Positions 15,604 through 25,191 of a DNA stretch of 50,259 nt are shown piece after piece. This DNA comes from Clostridia bacterium (GTDB lineage: Bacteria; Bacillota_A; Clostridia; UBA1212; UBA1255): positions 1-50,259 of the forward strand of contig JAFWZH010000284.1 of NCBI GenBank assembly GCA_017522515.1. Reading direction: 5' to 3'. The notes below the pieces were generated by a model. The model had not been told where the DNA came from. It worked only from the letters and a program-made list of their open reading frames with translations, and ran no database searches. The first letter of the stretch is position 1. Every line of letters begins with the position of its first letter. Position numbers and translations under genes: made by a program.

Positions 15604-15617
15604 TTTCATTTAATAAA

Positions 15618-15660
15618 TAAAAAAAGCCAGGTTACTTAAAAAAGTACTTGGCTTTTTTTT
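15618..15660. terminator. Bidirectional terminator
   Basis: AAAAAGCCAGGTTACTT pairs with AAGTACTTGGCTTTTT around an AAAA loop, with an A-run on the left and T8 on the right. It ends the transporter operon and overlaps the last codons of the convergent radical SAM gene. Confidence 0.85.
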
Positions 15661-17038
15661 ACTTGCCGAAAATCGAGTTGAATAGTTTTAACTTTTTCTC
15701 CATGGGAACTGCACATCTGTCGTCAAAACCTGTTTGTGGATTGTCTTCTGTTTGAGGAATAAGACAATAGTTGTAGTAATCCATAAAAGTATTGTAGCTC
15801 GATTTAAAATTATCCCATTTACGCATGCCTGCTAAAGGATCAAGTACAATGCGCTGGTAGAATATATCACGCAATTTAAAAGCTAAATGCAAATATTTGA
15901 TTTGAAAATAAGTATCCATAAATTGTGCTTCTGTTTCACCAATAACATTTACAGTATAATAAAGTTGAATGTATATTTTTTTGGCGAGAATGTATTTTAC
16001 AGTCTCATATAAATCATTATTGGAAAAATGCTTGCCGTTTTCATTGCGAAGCTGCTCGTTGCCACTAATGGGAGAAATTTCTAAAATAGTATTTTTATTG
16101 TCAAATGTTATGGAAATCTCATCAATAAAATCCTTAGTAGGCAGTTGGAAACATTCAAGATATAAGCCCGGTTTTGCACCTGTTTCTCTTATGCGAGCAA
16201 ATAATTCCTTATAATAATCCTTGCCAAACATTTGAAAATCATGGCTTGGTGAAACGCGAATACCCTTCTGTGCAAGAGCGTAGAAGTCCCCCGCAAGCTT
16301 TTCAGGACTTCTTTTTATCACGTTACAACGACGGAATAGGGCGTTCAGATTATCTTTAGCACCGCAGCAATAAGCACAGTTATATAAGCAGCCACGGGCC
16401 ACACAAATCCACTGCGCCCCGCTTTTTCTAAAACCGCCGCCTGTACAGAGAAAAGGCAGTTGTTCGGAATGCTCAAAAAAATCAGTTCTTACACAATCCA
16501 AGTCTTCAAGAGTAGTCTGTACCCATTTATCTTCTGAAGTAATTATTGTGTCATTTTCTCTTCTGATAAGATTAGGGATAGAAGTGATTTTAACATCGTT
16601 TCTGTTTAACAAATAATCCGTAAGCATCGCCATGGGCAAATCGCTGTCACCGGTGACAATATAGTCTACACAAGGAAAGTTCTCTGCAATTTCGTTGCCG
16701 TAAATCGTACTGGTATAGCCACCTATTACAGTGGGAATATTCGGATGAAACTTTTTCGATTGTTCTACGATATATAAAGCACCGAACGAATGCTCATACC
16801 AGTGGAGATCTGTCATTAGTATTTTATACTCTATGTCTTTAAAAACAGATTCAAGATCAAATTGAGGGTTTATTGAAAACTCTAAGGCAAGATTAATTCC
16901 ATATACATTAACTCCGGTGTCACGAATTTGATTCAAGATAGAAATAATTCCCATAGGGACAATTCCGTATTTTATACTCTCTGAAGTCATAGGATTTCTA
17001 CCGGAATGAATATATAGTATATCGCATTTTTTTGCCAT
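15659..17038 (-). CDS. Cobalamin-type radical SAM protein
   Basis: A 459-aa protein. Residues 1-~195 form a Rossmann-like B12-binding-type region (GIVPMGIISILNQIRDTG; VIGGYTSTIYG; DYIVTGDSDLPMA). The radical SAM core begins with the iron-sulfur motif C-LYN-C-AY-C (Cys217, Cys221, Cys224). It is related to the large B12-binding radical SAM group acting in methylation or ring-forming chemistry on small molecules, but the substrate is unknown. The start at 17038 is chosen for GGAGGCAAAGCA directly upstream. It is monocistronic with no biosynthetic neighbours, so context gives no hint of the product. Confidence 0.75.
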   Translation of the reverse strand: MAKKCDILYIHSGRNPMTSESIKYGIVPMGIISILNQIRDTGVNVYGINLALEFSINPQFDLESVFKDIEYKILMTDLHWYEHSFGALYIVEQSKKFHPNIPTVIGGYTSTIYGNEIAENFPCVDYIVTGDSDLPMAMLTDYLLNRNDVKITSIPNLIRRENDTIITSEDKWVQTTLEDLDCVRTDFFEHSEQLPFLCTGGGFRKSGAQWICVARGCLYNCAYCCGAKDNLNALFRRCNVIKRSPEKLAGDFYALAQKGIRVSPSHDFQMFGKDYYKELFARIRETGAKPGLYLECFQLPTKDFIDEISITFDNKNTILEISPISGNEQLRNENGKHFSNNDLYETVKYILAKKIYIQLYYTVNVIGETEAQFMDTYFQIKYLHLAFKLRDIFYQRIVLDPLAGMRKWDNFKSSYNTFMDYYNYCLIPQTEDNPQTGFDDRCAVPMEKKLKLFNSIFGK

Positions 17039-17200
17039 TGCTTTGCCTCCCAAAACAGCATGATGTAATATGTAATGAATACTAACATACGCTAAAATGA
17101 AAGTCAATATTTTGAGCAGCCGTCGTTATTCTACTTGATTAAATTAAAATAATCATATAAACTTGCAGTATATTTTTGTTTGCATTATTGGGAGGCTGTT

Positions 17201-18154
17201 GTGAAAATATTTTTGTTTTTCTTAGGGGCGTTGATTTTTGTATTTACTCTTATAATGATAGGCGTTTTTATTTATGTTTTTGTCAGAAGAAATAATAAAA
17301 CTGTTGATGACATAGACTCTTATGAGGATAGTTTTCTTTGCACATATAAAGATGTGCTAAAGCGCGGAATGAAATATATAGTTGAAGCCGAGCACCAATG
17401 GGTTTCTACAGAAAGTTTTGACGGTCTAAAACTTTCTGCACGATTTTACCCTTGTGTCAAACCTAATAAGAAAACAGAAAAAACAATCATTCTTTTTCAT
17501 GGGTATAGATCAACCGGCAGCAGAGATTTTTGCAGTGCAGTTCAAATGTATCATGAGAATGGTTTTAATGTATTACTTGTTGATCAGAGAAGTCATGGAA
17601 AAAGCGAAGGCAAACTTATCACTTTTGGCATAAAGGAAAGTTATGATGCAGTATCTTGGGTAGAATTTATACTTGATAGATTCGGAGAAACCACACCGGT
17701 TTTTTTAAGTGGTCTATCTATGGGGGCTTCAACAGTAATGATGGCTGCTGATAGAAATTTGCCTAATAACGTCCGAGGAATTATTGCGGACTGTGGCTTC
17801 ACGTCACCTGCGGAGATTATAAGCTTTGTTGCAGCACGGAATTTTCATGTTAAAAGCAAGCTGATTATTCGCATTCTTGATATCATGTGTAAACTTGTTG
17901 GGGGATTTACCATATACGGCATAAATACAGAGGAAATTTTGGCAAAAAGTCATATACCTATATTGTTTTTTCACGGAGCTGCAGACAGTTTTGTTCCGTG
18001 CAATATGAGCATAAGAAATCATAAGGCTGCCATTGGAGAAAAAAAGATTTATATAGTTGATAAAGCAGAACATGGCGGTAGCTTTTTGGTAGAACCGGAG
18101 ACTGTTTCCGGGGCTTTAAGAGAATTTTTTGAAAGATACGGAGATATATTATGA
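17201..18154 (+). CDS. Membrane-anchored alpha/beta hydrolase
   Basis: A 317-aa protein starting at a GTG with GGGAGGC at 17190-17196. One N-terminal transmembrane helix (about residues 3-28) precedes an alpha/beta-hydrolase domain: LFHGY at the oxyanion region, nucleophile Ser173 in GLSMGAS, acid in FFHGAADSFVP and a His in KAEHGGSF. The pattern resembles BAAT/YqkD-type serine esterases. The stop overlaps the next gene (ATGA at 18151-18154), so both are made together. The substrate is unknown. Confidence 0.8.
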   Translation: MKIFLFFLGALIFVFTLIMIGVFIYVFVRRNNKTVDDIDSYEDSFLCTYKDVLKRGMKYIVEAEHQWVSTESFDGLKLSARFYPCVKPNKKTEKTIILFHGYRSTGSRDFCSAVQMYHENGFNVLLVDQRSHGKSEGKLITFGIKESYDAVSWVEFILDRFGETTPVFLSGLSMGASTVMMAADRNLPNNVRGIIADCGFTSPAEIISFVAARNFHVKSKLIIRILDIMCKLVGGFTIYGINTEEILAKSHIPILFFHGAADSFVPCNMSIRNHKAAIGEKKIYIVDKAEHGGSFLVEPETVSGALREFFERYGDIL

Positions 18155-18792
18155 AAAATTTTATTTGGGATTTTGATGGTACTTTATTTGATACGTATAC
18201 GCACACAGTTAAGATTCTCCATCAACTGATGGAAGAAGTAGGAAAGCCTTGCGACTACAATGTGCTTTTTTCAAAAAGCAGACGGAGTTTGGGAGAGGCA
18301 AGGGAATATTGCAAAGCAACAGATGAAGAATGGGCAGAATTTTACAGAAGAGAAGGCATTATTGAGCTTGAACCTATAGCACTACCTTATGAGGGAACAG
18401 AACAAACATTAAAAATGATTATTTCCAATGGAGGTAAGAATTACATTTATACCCATAGAGATGCAGTTACCTTTAAATATCTAAAAAAATACGGCTGGAT
18501 GGAGTACTTTGAAGGTTTTGTTACGAATGAACATAATTTCCCTCACAAGCCTGCTCCGGATGCACTTTTGTATATGATTAGAGAGTTTAATTTAAATCCG
18601 GAGGAAACTATAATGATAGGAGACAGGGAAATTGACGTTTTAAGCGGTAAAAATGCCGGTATCCACGCATGCCTCTTTACAGAGGGGAATACCGACATTC
18701 AGTACATCGAACAAATTAAATACACAAAATCAGACTATGTTGCAGACAGTATGTCAGCTTTTCGCAACTTGTTTTTTCCAACTGTCTTTTAA
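18151..18792 (+). CDS. HAD-superfamily phosphatase
   Basis: A 213-aa protein. HAD motif I is DFDGTLFDT (nucleophile Asp7, Asp9), motif II/III are YTHRD and HKPAPD, motif IV is [14 protein letters not shown]. It is of phosphoglycolate-phosphatase-like size and cap type. It is translationally coupled to the preceding hydrolase. Its last 39 nt overlap the 3' end of glnS on the other strand (18754-18792), so the two converge and overlap within coding sequence. Confidence 0.85.
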   Translation: MKNFIWDFDGTLFDTYTHTVKILHQLMEEVGKPCDYNVLFSKSRRSLGEAREYCKATDEEWAEFYRREGIIELEPIALPYEGTEQTLKMIISNGGKNYIYTHRDAVTFKYLKKYGWMEYFEGFVTNEHNFPHKPAPDALLYMIREFNLNPEETIMIGDREIDVLSGKNAGIHACLFTEGNTDIQYIEQIKYTKSDYVADSMSAFRNLFFPTVF

Positions 18793-20430
18793 GGAAACAG
18801 TCCTGTTAAATACAGGATTTTCTCTTGTATGATCATCATCACTGCTAAAGAAACCGTTACGTAAGAACTGGAAGTGTGCATTTTTATCACAATCAGCCAA
18901 ATAAGGCTCTACAACGGCATTTTTGCAAATTGTAAGAGAATTAGGATTAAGCTTCTCTGTAAAGTCTCTGCCATCAGAATCATCCATCGGATCCGGTTCG
19001 CTGAAAAGCTGGTCATAGAGACGAATTTCCGCAGGAACTGCATCGTGAGCTGAAACCCAATGAATTGTACCCTTAACTTTACGCTCAGGGAGCCAGCCGC
19101 CGCGAGAAGCAGGATCGTATGTGCAATGAACAACAGTTACATTACCATCATCATCTGTCTCATAAGAAACAACCTTAACATAATAAGCATATTTAAGACG
19201 AACTTCATTACCGGGGAATAATCTGAAATATCCCTTAACAGGTTCAATCATAAAGTCAGAACGCTCAATATACAATTCTTTAGAGAAAGCAACTTTACGA
19301 GAGCCCATTTCAGGATTCTCAGGATTAACTTCTGCGTCAAATTCTTCAATTAAGCCATCCTCGTAATTATCAATGACGAGTTTGATAGGATCAAGAACTG
19401 CCATACCACGGGGTGCGATTTTATTAAGGTCTTCGCGAATGCAGTATTCAAGCAAACCATAATCAACAACACTGTAGCTTGTGGAAACGCCTACAGTATC
19501 GATAAAATTGCGAATAGAAGCAGGAGTGTATCCACGTCTTCTTAAGCCGCAAAGAGTAGGCATACGAGGATCATCCCAACCGTTAACAATGCCGGACTCA
19601 ACCATTTTGCGAAGATATCTTTTACTCATCATTGTGTAAGTGATATTAAGACGAGCAAATTCATTTTGACAAGGAGCCGGATCGAAAGGACCGCATTTTT
19701 CCACAACCCAATCATACAAAGGTCTGTGGTCTTTAAAGCCGAGGTCACACAAGGAGTGAGTAATACCCTCAAACGCATCCTCCAAAGGATGAGCAAAGTC
19801 ATACATAGGATAAATGCACCATTTGTCGCCTGTATGATGGTGATTCATGTGAACAATTCTGTAGATAACAGGGTCACGCATATTCATATTAGGTGAAGCC
19901 ATATCGATTTTTGCACGAAGAACTCTTTCTCCGTCAGCAAATTCACCGTCGCGCATTCTACGGAATAAATCTAAATTCTCCTCTACGCTGCGGTCTCTGT
20001 ACGGGCTGTTTTTACCGGGCTCAGTCAATGTGCCGCGGTATTCGCGAGTCTCGTCAGCAGAAAGGTCGCAAACGTAAGCAAGACCATCTTTTATAAGTCT
20101 TTCCGCACATTCATACATGCGTGGAAAATAGTCAGAAGCATATAAAACCTCTTTCCAGTCGTAACCCAACCAATGAACATCGTTCATTATAGCCTCAACA
20201 TACTCAGTGTCTTCTTTTGTAGGGTTTGTATCATCGAAACGTAAGTTGCAGTAGCCGCCATATTTTTCTGCTGTGCCGAAATCCACGCAAATGGCCTTGG
20301 CATGTCCTATGTGCAAATATCCGTTAGGCTCCGGCGGAAAACGAGTATAAACTGTCTTGCCATAATATTTACCGCCTTCTGCAATATGCTCTTCAACAAG
20401 GTCGTGTATAAAGTTATTGTTTGATTCCAT
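18754..20430 (-). CDS. glnS: Glutaminyl-tRNA synthetase
   Basis: A 558-aa class I aminoacyl-tRNA synthetase: [17 protein letters not shown] carries the HIGH motif, and YTMMSKRYL the MSK signature. The C-terminal half has the anticodon-binding beta-barrel pattern of GlnRS. Length matches the family (about 550). Having GlnS means the cell charges tRNA-Gln directly; whether it also has GatCAB cannot be seen here. It lies 32 nt downstream of gltX in the same direction, so the two form an operon. AGGATT precedes the ATG. Confidence 0.97.
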   Translation of the reverse strand: MESNNNFIHDLVEEHIAEGGKYYGKTVYTRFPPEPNGYLHIGHAKAICVDFGTAEKYGGYCNLRFDDTNPTKEDTEYVEAIMNDVHWLGYDWKEVLYASDYFPRMYECAERLIKDGLAYVCDLSADETREYRGTLTEPGKNSPYRDRSVEENLDLFRRMRDGEFADGERVLRAKIDMASPNMNMRDPVIYRIVHMNHHHTGDKWCIYPMYDFAHPLEDAFEGITHSLCDLGFKDHRPLYDWVVEKCGPFDPAPCQNEFARLNITYTMMSKRYLRKMVESGIVNGWDDPRMPTLCGLRRRGYTPASIRNFIDTVGVSTSYSVVDYGLLEYCIREDLNKIAPRGMAVLDPIKLVIDNYEDGLIEEFDAEVNPENPEMGSRKVAFSKELYIERSDFMIEPVKGYFRLFPGNEVRLKYAYYVKVVSYETDDDGNVTVVHCTYDPASRGGWLPERKVKGTIHWVSAHDAVPAEIRLYDQLFSEPDPMDDSDGRDFTEKLNPNSLTICKNAVVEPYLADCDKNAHFQFLRNGFFSSDDDHTRENPVFNRTVSLKDSWKKQVAKS

Positions 20431-20462
20431 AATATTTAATCCTCCTGATTAGAGTTTTGTTA

Positions 20463-21941
20463 TTAAATTAATTCTTTGTTGAGCTTTTCTAAGCCTATCT
20501 CAAGTCTTCGAACAGTCTCGTTATAGCCTAAAATTTCCGCAAGCTCTGTAGCTCCGCCGGGACTTACTTCCTTGCCGCTTAAAGCAGTTCTGACAGGCCA
20601 GAGTATTTGGCTGTTTTTAACCTCACATTTAGCAGCGAGTTCACAAAGAACAGCGTACAACTCAGAAGATTGCCATTTGCTGCAAAGCTCAGCTTCGTTT
20701 TCTTTAAAGAAAGCAATAATCTTTTCGAGATTAGCTTTGGAATTTTCTTTGTCCGTCTTCATCTTCTTGTGACAGTAAATTGCAGTATCATAATCCGGCA
20801 ACTCTTTGAAGAAATCAATTTTCTCCGGAATATCTGTGAGAATTTCTGTTCTTTGCTGAATAAGTGCGGCAATTTTGTTTAAATCCAATACGGAATCCTC
20901 GCCTACAGCCGCAGCTATATACGGTTTTGCCATTGCCATGAAATCCTCGGGAGTAGCCTTGCGAATATACTCTGCATTCATCCATTTGAGTTTTTCTATA
21001 TCAAATATAGAGGGAGATTTGCTTAATCCATCTATTGTAAAGTTCTCTTCAAGTTCTTTGAGAGTGAAGAACTCACGTGTGCCTCCGGGACTCCAGCCTA
21101 AAAGAGCAATGTAGTTAAGAATAGCCTCTGCCAAATAACCCTTTTCGATAAGGTCTTGGAAGGAAGCATCTCCATTTCTCTTTGAGAGCTTATGCTGAGC
21201 ATCTTTCATAACACTTGGTACGTGAACATAAGTAGGAATATCCCAACCGAAAGCCTGATAAAGGATGTTGTATTTAGGTGTAGAAGATAAATATTCGTTA
21301 CCGCGAACAACATGTGTAATTTTCATAAGGTGGTCATCTACTACATTCGCAAAATTGTATGTGGGTAAACCGTCTGATTTAATGAGAATTTGATCATCTA
21401 AAGTCTCATTATCAACAGTGATATCGCCGTAAACAACATCATGGAAAGTAGTTTTGCCCTCTCTTGGAACTAATTGACGTATAACATAAGGTTTACCTTC
21501 TGCAAGGTTTTTATCAATTTCTTCTTGTGAAAGAGTAAGGCAATGTCTGTCATAGTTGAAAGAAGCACCGAGTTCTCCGTCGTTTGTTTTTAAAGACTCA
21601 AGTCTTTCTTTTGTACAGAAGCAGTAGTAAGCAGCTTTCTTTTCTACAAGCTGTTTAGCATACTCAAGGTAAATGCCGCGACGTTCGCTTTGTATATACG
21701 GGCCGTATTCTCCACCGACACCGGGACCTTCATCATACGAAATGCCTGTCATTTCAAGTGTCTTGTAAATAACATCCATAGAGCCTTCTACAAAACGCTC
21801 TTGGTCTGTGTCTTCTATTCTTAATATGAATTGTCCGCCTTGTGAGCGTGCAATTAGATATTCATATAATGCGGTTCTTAAGTTACCGATATGCATATAT
21901 CCCGTAGGACTTGGCGCAAATCTTGTTCTTGTTACAGCCAT
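20463..21941 (-). CDS. gltX: Glutamyl-tRNA synthetase
   Basis: A 492-aa class I synthetase with [13 protein letters not shown] (HIGH-type motif) and HKLSKRNG (KMSKS-type motif). It charges tRNA-Glu with glutamate. The ATG at 21941 ([12 protein letters not shown]) fits family N-termini and has GAGG about 10 nt upstream; a GTG five codons earlier lies within that site. It is first gene of the gltX-glnS operon. Confidence 0.97.
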   Translation of the reverse strand: MAVTRTRFAPSPTGYMHIGNLRTALYEYLIARSQGGQFILRIEDTDQERFVEGSMDVIYKTLEMTGISYDEGPGVGGEYGPYIQSERRGIYLEYAKQLVEKKAAYYCFCTKERLESLKTNDGELGASFNYDRHCLTLSQEEIDKNLAEGKPYVIRQLVPREGKTTFHDVVYGDITVDNETLDDQILIKSDGLPTYNFANVVDDHLMKITHVVRGNEYLSSTPKYNILYQAFGWDIPTYVHVPSVMKDAQHKLSKRNGDASFQDLIEKGYLAEAILNYIALLGWSPGGTREFFTLKELEENFTIDGLSKSPSIFDIEKLKWMNAEYIRKATPEDFMAMAKPYIAAAVGEDSVLDLNKIAALIQQRTEILTDIPEKIDFFKELPDYDTAIYCHKKMKTDKENSKANLEKIIAFFKENEAELCSKWQSSELYAVLCELAAKCEVKNSQILWPVRTALSGKEVSPGGATELAEILGYNETVRRLEIGLEKLNKELI

Positions 21942-21980
21942 AAATTTATACCTCACATTTGTATATACTTTAACCTACTA

Positions 21981-22009
21981 ATAATATAGCCAAATCAGCC
22001 TAAAGTCAA
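21981..22009 (-). promoter_or_regulatory. Promoter of gltX-glnS
   Basis: On the minus strand TTGACT (22004-22009), a 17-bp spacer, then TATTAT (21981-21986), each five of six to consensus. It lies between the end of the ABC-2 permease gene and gltX. A short hairpin (AGCCTAAA at 21997-22004 with TTTAGGCT at 22017-22024) overlapping the permease stop might act as a weak terminator, but it has no U-run. Confidence 0.6.
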
Positions 22010-22017
22010 TTATTTGT

Positions 22018-23259
22018 TTAGGCTTTTCGTATTGCTTTTATGATAGCGGACATTTTGGGAGGTGTGCCGTAGAGGAGTACACCAACACGGTATATTTTGG
22101 CGGAAAGCGCACCGATGCCAACAGTTGAGGCCACAAGTATAGCAATTGAAATTGCAATTTCGTAAACGGGTACTGTGCTCATTGCAATTCTTGTAAACAT
22201 AGCCATAGGAGAGAAAAAAGGTACATAAGAGCAAATCTTTATAAATGTACCATCTACATCACCGGAGGACATTGAAGTGACAACTATAAAGAAGCCCGCT
22301 ATAAATAATATTGTAATCGGCATAACGGAGGTATTTATATCTTCAAGCCTTGAAGCAGTAGAGCCGACCGCACCAAACATAAAGGCATATATAAGGAATC
22401 CCAGCACAAAGAAAATAAGCATGTAAATAAGTATTTCAGGTGGAATATTAAAAATGGATTCTATTATAAAATTATCTCCCCAAAATGACTCGTTGATTTG
22501 ATAGAATACAACTGCAGAGCCGAAAACTGCAACAATTTGTATTAAACCGGCAATGCAAGATGCTATAACTTTACCAAACATCATGGACGTCGGGTTTGCG
22601 CTTGTAATGAGAAGTTCCATTGCTCTTGAACTTTTTTCTGTGGCTACATTTGTTGCAACCATTTGTCCGTAGAGAAGAATAACCATATAAAGAGCAAAAA
22701 TCATAATATATGTATAGAAGAAATTTTCTGTTTGATCTTTGCCGAGACTTTCTACTTCGCTTGTGATTTGTATTTTCATAACTTCGCCTGCCTGCTCTGC
22801 TGTCATGCCGCTGTTTATCATAGCATTCATTTGATAAATTTGTTGTAATACAGTGTTGGCGATTTCAGTATTTGCATCATATAAAGAGAGATTATTTACG
22901 TAATATGTATACGAAGTCGGACCTGTCATAACAAAGGCACATTCTGCTTTTTGAGAGCTGATTTCTTCTTTAATAGTGTCTATCTCTTCACTTGCAATTT
23001 GCACATTGTAATCTGTAAATGATGCCGCAAAAATTTCTTGAACCATATCTGCTTGGGAAGGGTCATCAGCTTTTACAAGCATTATAGGTAGATTAGCAGC
23101 GCCTTCAGTGGATTGTTCCCCACCTATGAGTGCCATAATGCGTGGGAAGAACATCACAATTGCAATAAGCAATACGAGAAAAATTGTGATACCTACAAAT
23201 ATTTTGTTTCTGAAAAAGTATTTGAGTTCGAATTTGAGTATTTTACCGAATTGTTTCAT
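22018..23259 (-). CDS. NatB-type ABC-2 transporter permease
   Basis: A 413-aa protein. One N-terminal helix (about residues 17-42) is followed by a large extracytoplasmic domain (about 45-180) and five further helices, the ABC-2/NatB (YhaP-like) layout. It would form the channel of an exporter with the ATPase encoded 5 nt upstream. In Bacillus the NatAB system extrudes sodium, but relatives move other substrates, so specificity is open. Confidence 0.85.
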   Translation of the reverse strand: MKQFGKILKFELKYFFRNKIFVGITIFLVLLIAIVMFFPRIMALIGGEQSTEGAANLPIMLVKADDPSQADMVQEIFAASFTDYNVQIASEEIDTIKEEISSQKAECAFVMTGPTSYTYYVNNLSLYDANTEIANTVLQQIYQMNAMINSGMTAEQAGEVMKIQITSEVESLGKDQTENFFYTYIMIFALYMVILLYGQMVATNVATEKSSRAMELLITSANPTSMMFGKVIASCIAGLIQIVAVFGSAVVFYQINESFWGDNFIIESIFNIPPEILIYMLIFFVLGFLIYAFMFGAVGSTASRLEDINTSVMPITILFIAGFFIVVTSMSSGDVDGTFIKICSYVPFFSPMAMFTRIAMSTVPVYEIAISIAILVASTVGIGALSAKIYRVGVLLYGTPPKMSAIIKAIRKA

Positions 23260-23264
23260 CAGAT

Positions 23265-24164
23265 TTAGTCCTCCTTTGCGTTGTCGCCTGCATATTCCAC
23301 GAAAATATCATTAAGTGAGGGTTCAAACACTTTCACTTCGTCTACATCGTAGTCTTGTATAATTTGTGTCATAACTGCTTTTTTGTCATTCGGAGAGGAC
23401 AGACGAACCAATAATGCACCATTTCCTATTGCAGTGCAATTATCACCGAAAGCTGCGGAAATGGCAGCAGGATTTTCCGTACGCACAACGAGACGGTCGC
23501 GCGGATAGTCACGTTTAATTTCGTGAAGGTCGCCGCATAATGCAACCTTGCCGCCGTTTAAAATGGCAATACTATCACAAAATTCTTCTATATAACTCAT
23601 TTGATGACTTGAGAAAAGTACGATTTTGCCTTGTGTGATTTGTTCTTTAACTACATCTTTTAAGAGCATAGCGTTGACGGGATCGAGACCGGAGAATGGC
23701 TCGTCGAGTATAACAATGTCAGGATTGTGAGCAAGTGCTGTTATCAGCTGTATTTTTTGTTGATTGCCTTTAGAAAGTGTGTCTAAGCGTTTGTTGCGGT
23801 ATTCCGTCATGTCAAGCCTATCGAGCCAATAGTCTATGGCTTTAATGGCCTCTTTGTGCTTCATGCCTTTAAGTTCGGCGAAATATATAAGCTGGTCGAT
23901 TATGATTTTTTTGGGATAGAGTCCTCTTTCCTCGGGAAGATAACCGAAGCTTACTTTGTTGTAATTAATTGGTTTGCCATCAATAAGGACTGCGCCTTCG
24001 TTTGCGGGGAATACATTCATCAAGATTCTGATTGATGTTGTCTTGCCTGCACCATTACGACCGAGTAGGCCAAATGCCTTACCGCCTTCTGCATTAAATG
24101 ATACTCCGGAGAGGACTTTTTTTTCTCCGAAGGATTTTTCGATGTTTTTAAGTTCTAATAACAT
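23265..24164 (-). CDS. NatA-type ABC exporter ATPase
   Basis: A 299-aa protein. Walker A is GRNGAGKTT (35-43), the Q-loop region reads YLPEERGLYPKK, the signature is LSKGNQQK and Walker B IVILDEP. The C-terminal ~85 residues match the extra domain (DUF4162 type) common in this group. AAGGAGAC lies upstream of the ATG. The gene overlaps nothing and is transcribed with the permease. Confidence 0.88.
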   Translation of the reverse strand: MLLELKNIEKSFGEKKVLSGVSFNAEGGKAFGLLGRNGAGKTTSIRILMNVFPANEGAVLIDGKPINYNKVSFGYLPEERGLYPKKIIIDQLIYFAELKGMKHKEAIKAIDYWLDRLDMTEYRNKRLDTLSKGNQQKIQLITALAHNPDIVILDEPFSGLDPVNAMLLKDVVKEQITQGKIVLFSSHQMSYIEEFCDSIAILNGGKVALCGDLHEIKRDYPRDRLVVRTENPAAISAAFGDNCTAIGNGALLVRLSSPNDKKAVMTQIIQDYDVDEVKVFEPSLNDIFVEYAGDNAKED

Positions 24165-24266
24165 TTTTAATTGTCTCCTTAATATGTTTATACGAGAATT
24201 ATGTAAACATTGAGTAATATTTTATCATACAGGAAGAAAAAAGAGTAGTAAAAGGCATATTGTTTA

Positions 24267-24295
24267 TTGAAAATTTACAGTTTTTTAAGTATCAT
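24267..24295 (+). promoter_or_regulatory. Promoter of the serine hydrolase gene
   Basis: TTGAAA (24267-24272), a 17-bp spacer, TATCAT (24290-24295). It lies in the 160-bp divergent region between the exporter ATPase and the serine hydrolase; GGAGG precedes the ATG at 24325. Confidence 0.55.
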
Positions 24296-24324
24296 AAAAG
24301 AAAAACAAATGGAGGTAAGTTAAT

Positions 24325-25191
24325 ATGAGTAAATTTTTGGAAGATTTTCGTGACTATATAAAAGGCACAGGCAAAAATGTTTTGCGTATTGCAGAAATAA
24401 AAGGAGACGGCGAGCCTGAATCTTTAGAACTTCAATCTGTAAGCAGATGTCAGGACGTGTATTCCGTAGCAAAAGCTTTTGCGGTTACGGCTGTAGGTTT
24501 TCTTGTTGATGAAGGAAAGTTGTCCGTAGATGCAACAATCACAGAGCTTTTGGGAGAGGATTGTCCCGAAGGGTATCAACCGTTATGGGAAAAAACCACG
24601 TTGGATATGGTTATGAGACACCATATCGGTTTGCCCCTTGGTTTTCTTGATATTGATGGTGAAGATGCGCTTTCATTCGGCAAGGATTATTTGGCATATA
24701 TGATGAGATATCCTTTAAGTAAAGAGCCGGGCTTGGAGCATTGTTACACGGATGCTGCATATTATCTTGTTTCGCGTATTGTTGAAAAGTATGCAGGAAA
24801 AACCATGGATAACTTCTTGTGGGAGAAGCTGTTTTTGCCTTTGGAATTTTATGAGGCAGCTTGGAGCCATTGCCCGATGGGGCATGCAATGGGAGCAACC
24901 GGCCTTTATATCAGAGTTGAAGACATGGTAAAATTGGGAGCTCTTTACATGTATGGCGGAGTTTGGAAAGGCACGCGCCTTTTATCGGAAGAGTGGGTAA
25001 ACACAGTTTTAACAAGAGGTTATGAGCTTAATTATGCAGGCTTTTCAGGTTGCTATGGTAAAGGCGGAATGGCAGGCCAAATGCTCCTTGTTGTAACAAA
25101 GGAGCAGAGAGTTGTGGCTTGGCAAAGCTATGATGGCAGCTCTTTTACAGATCTTATTAAATTTGCAGCAGAATATCACGAGGATAATTAA
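24325..25191 (+). CDS. Class C beta-lactamase-family serine hydrolase
   Basis: A 288-aa protein. The catalytic S-x-x-K is S47-V-A-K50 (in YSVAKAFAV) and the Y-x-D/N element is CYTDAAY. The third box (KTG/HxG) is poorly defined, with KGGM near the end as candidate. It has no signal peptide, so it is probably cytoplasmic, unlike true beta-lactamases; relatives include esterases and D-peptidases. Its stop codon region overlaps the convergent PBP gene by 4 nt. Confidence 0.8.
   Translation: MSKFLEDFRDYIKGTGKNVLRIAEIKGDGEPESLELQSVSRCQDVYSVAKAFAVTAVGFLVDEGKLSVDATITELLGEDCPEGYQPLWEKTTLDMVMRHHIGLPLGFLDIDGEDALSFGKDYLAYMMRYPLSKEPGLEHCYTDAAYYLVSRIVEKYAGKTMDNFLWEKLFLPLEFYEAAWSHCPMGHAMGATGLYIRVEDMVKLGALYMYGGVWKGTRLLSEEWVNTVLTRGYELNYAGFSGCYGKGGMAGQMLLVVTKEQRVVAWQSYDGSSFTDLIKFAAEYHEDN

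Noticed and set aside
20431..22017. T-box leader upstream of gltX or glnS
   Set aside because: The leader upstream of gltX is under about 60 nt and the gltX-glnS gap is 32 nt, both far too short, and no T-box core sequence is visible.
24325..25191. Secreted beta-lactamase giving drug resistance
   Set aside because: There is no signal peptide and the third active-site box is not clear; a general serine hydrolase is the safer call.
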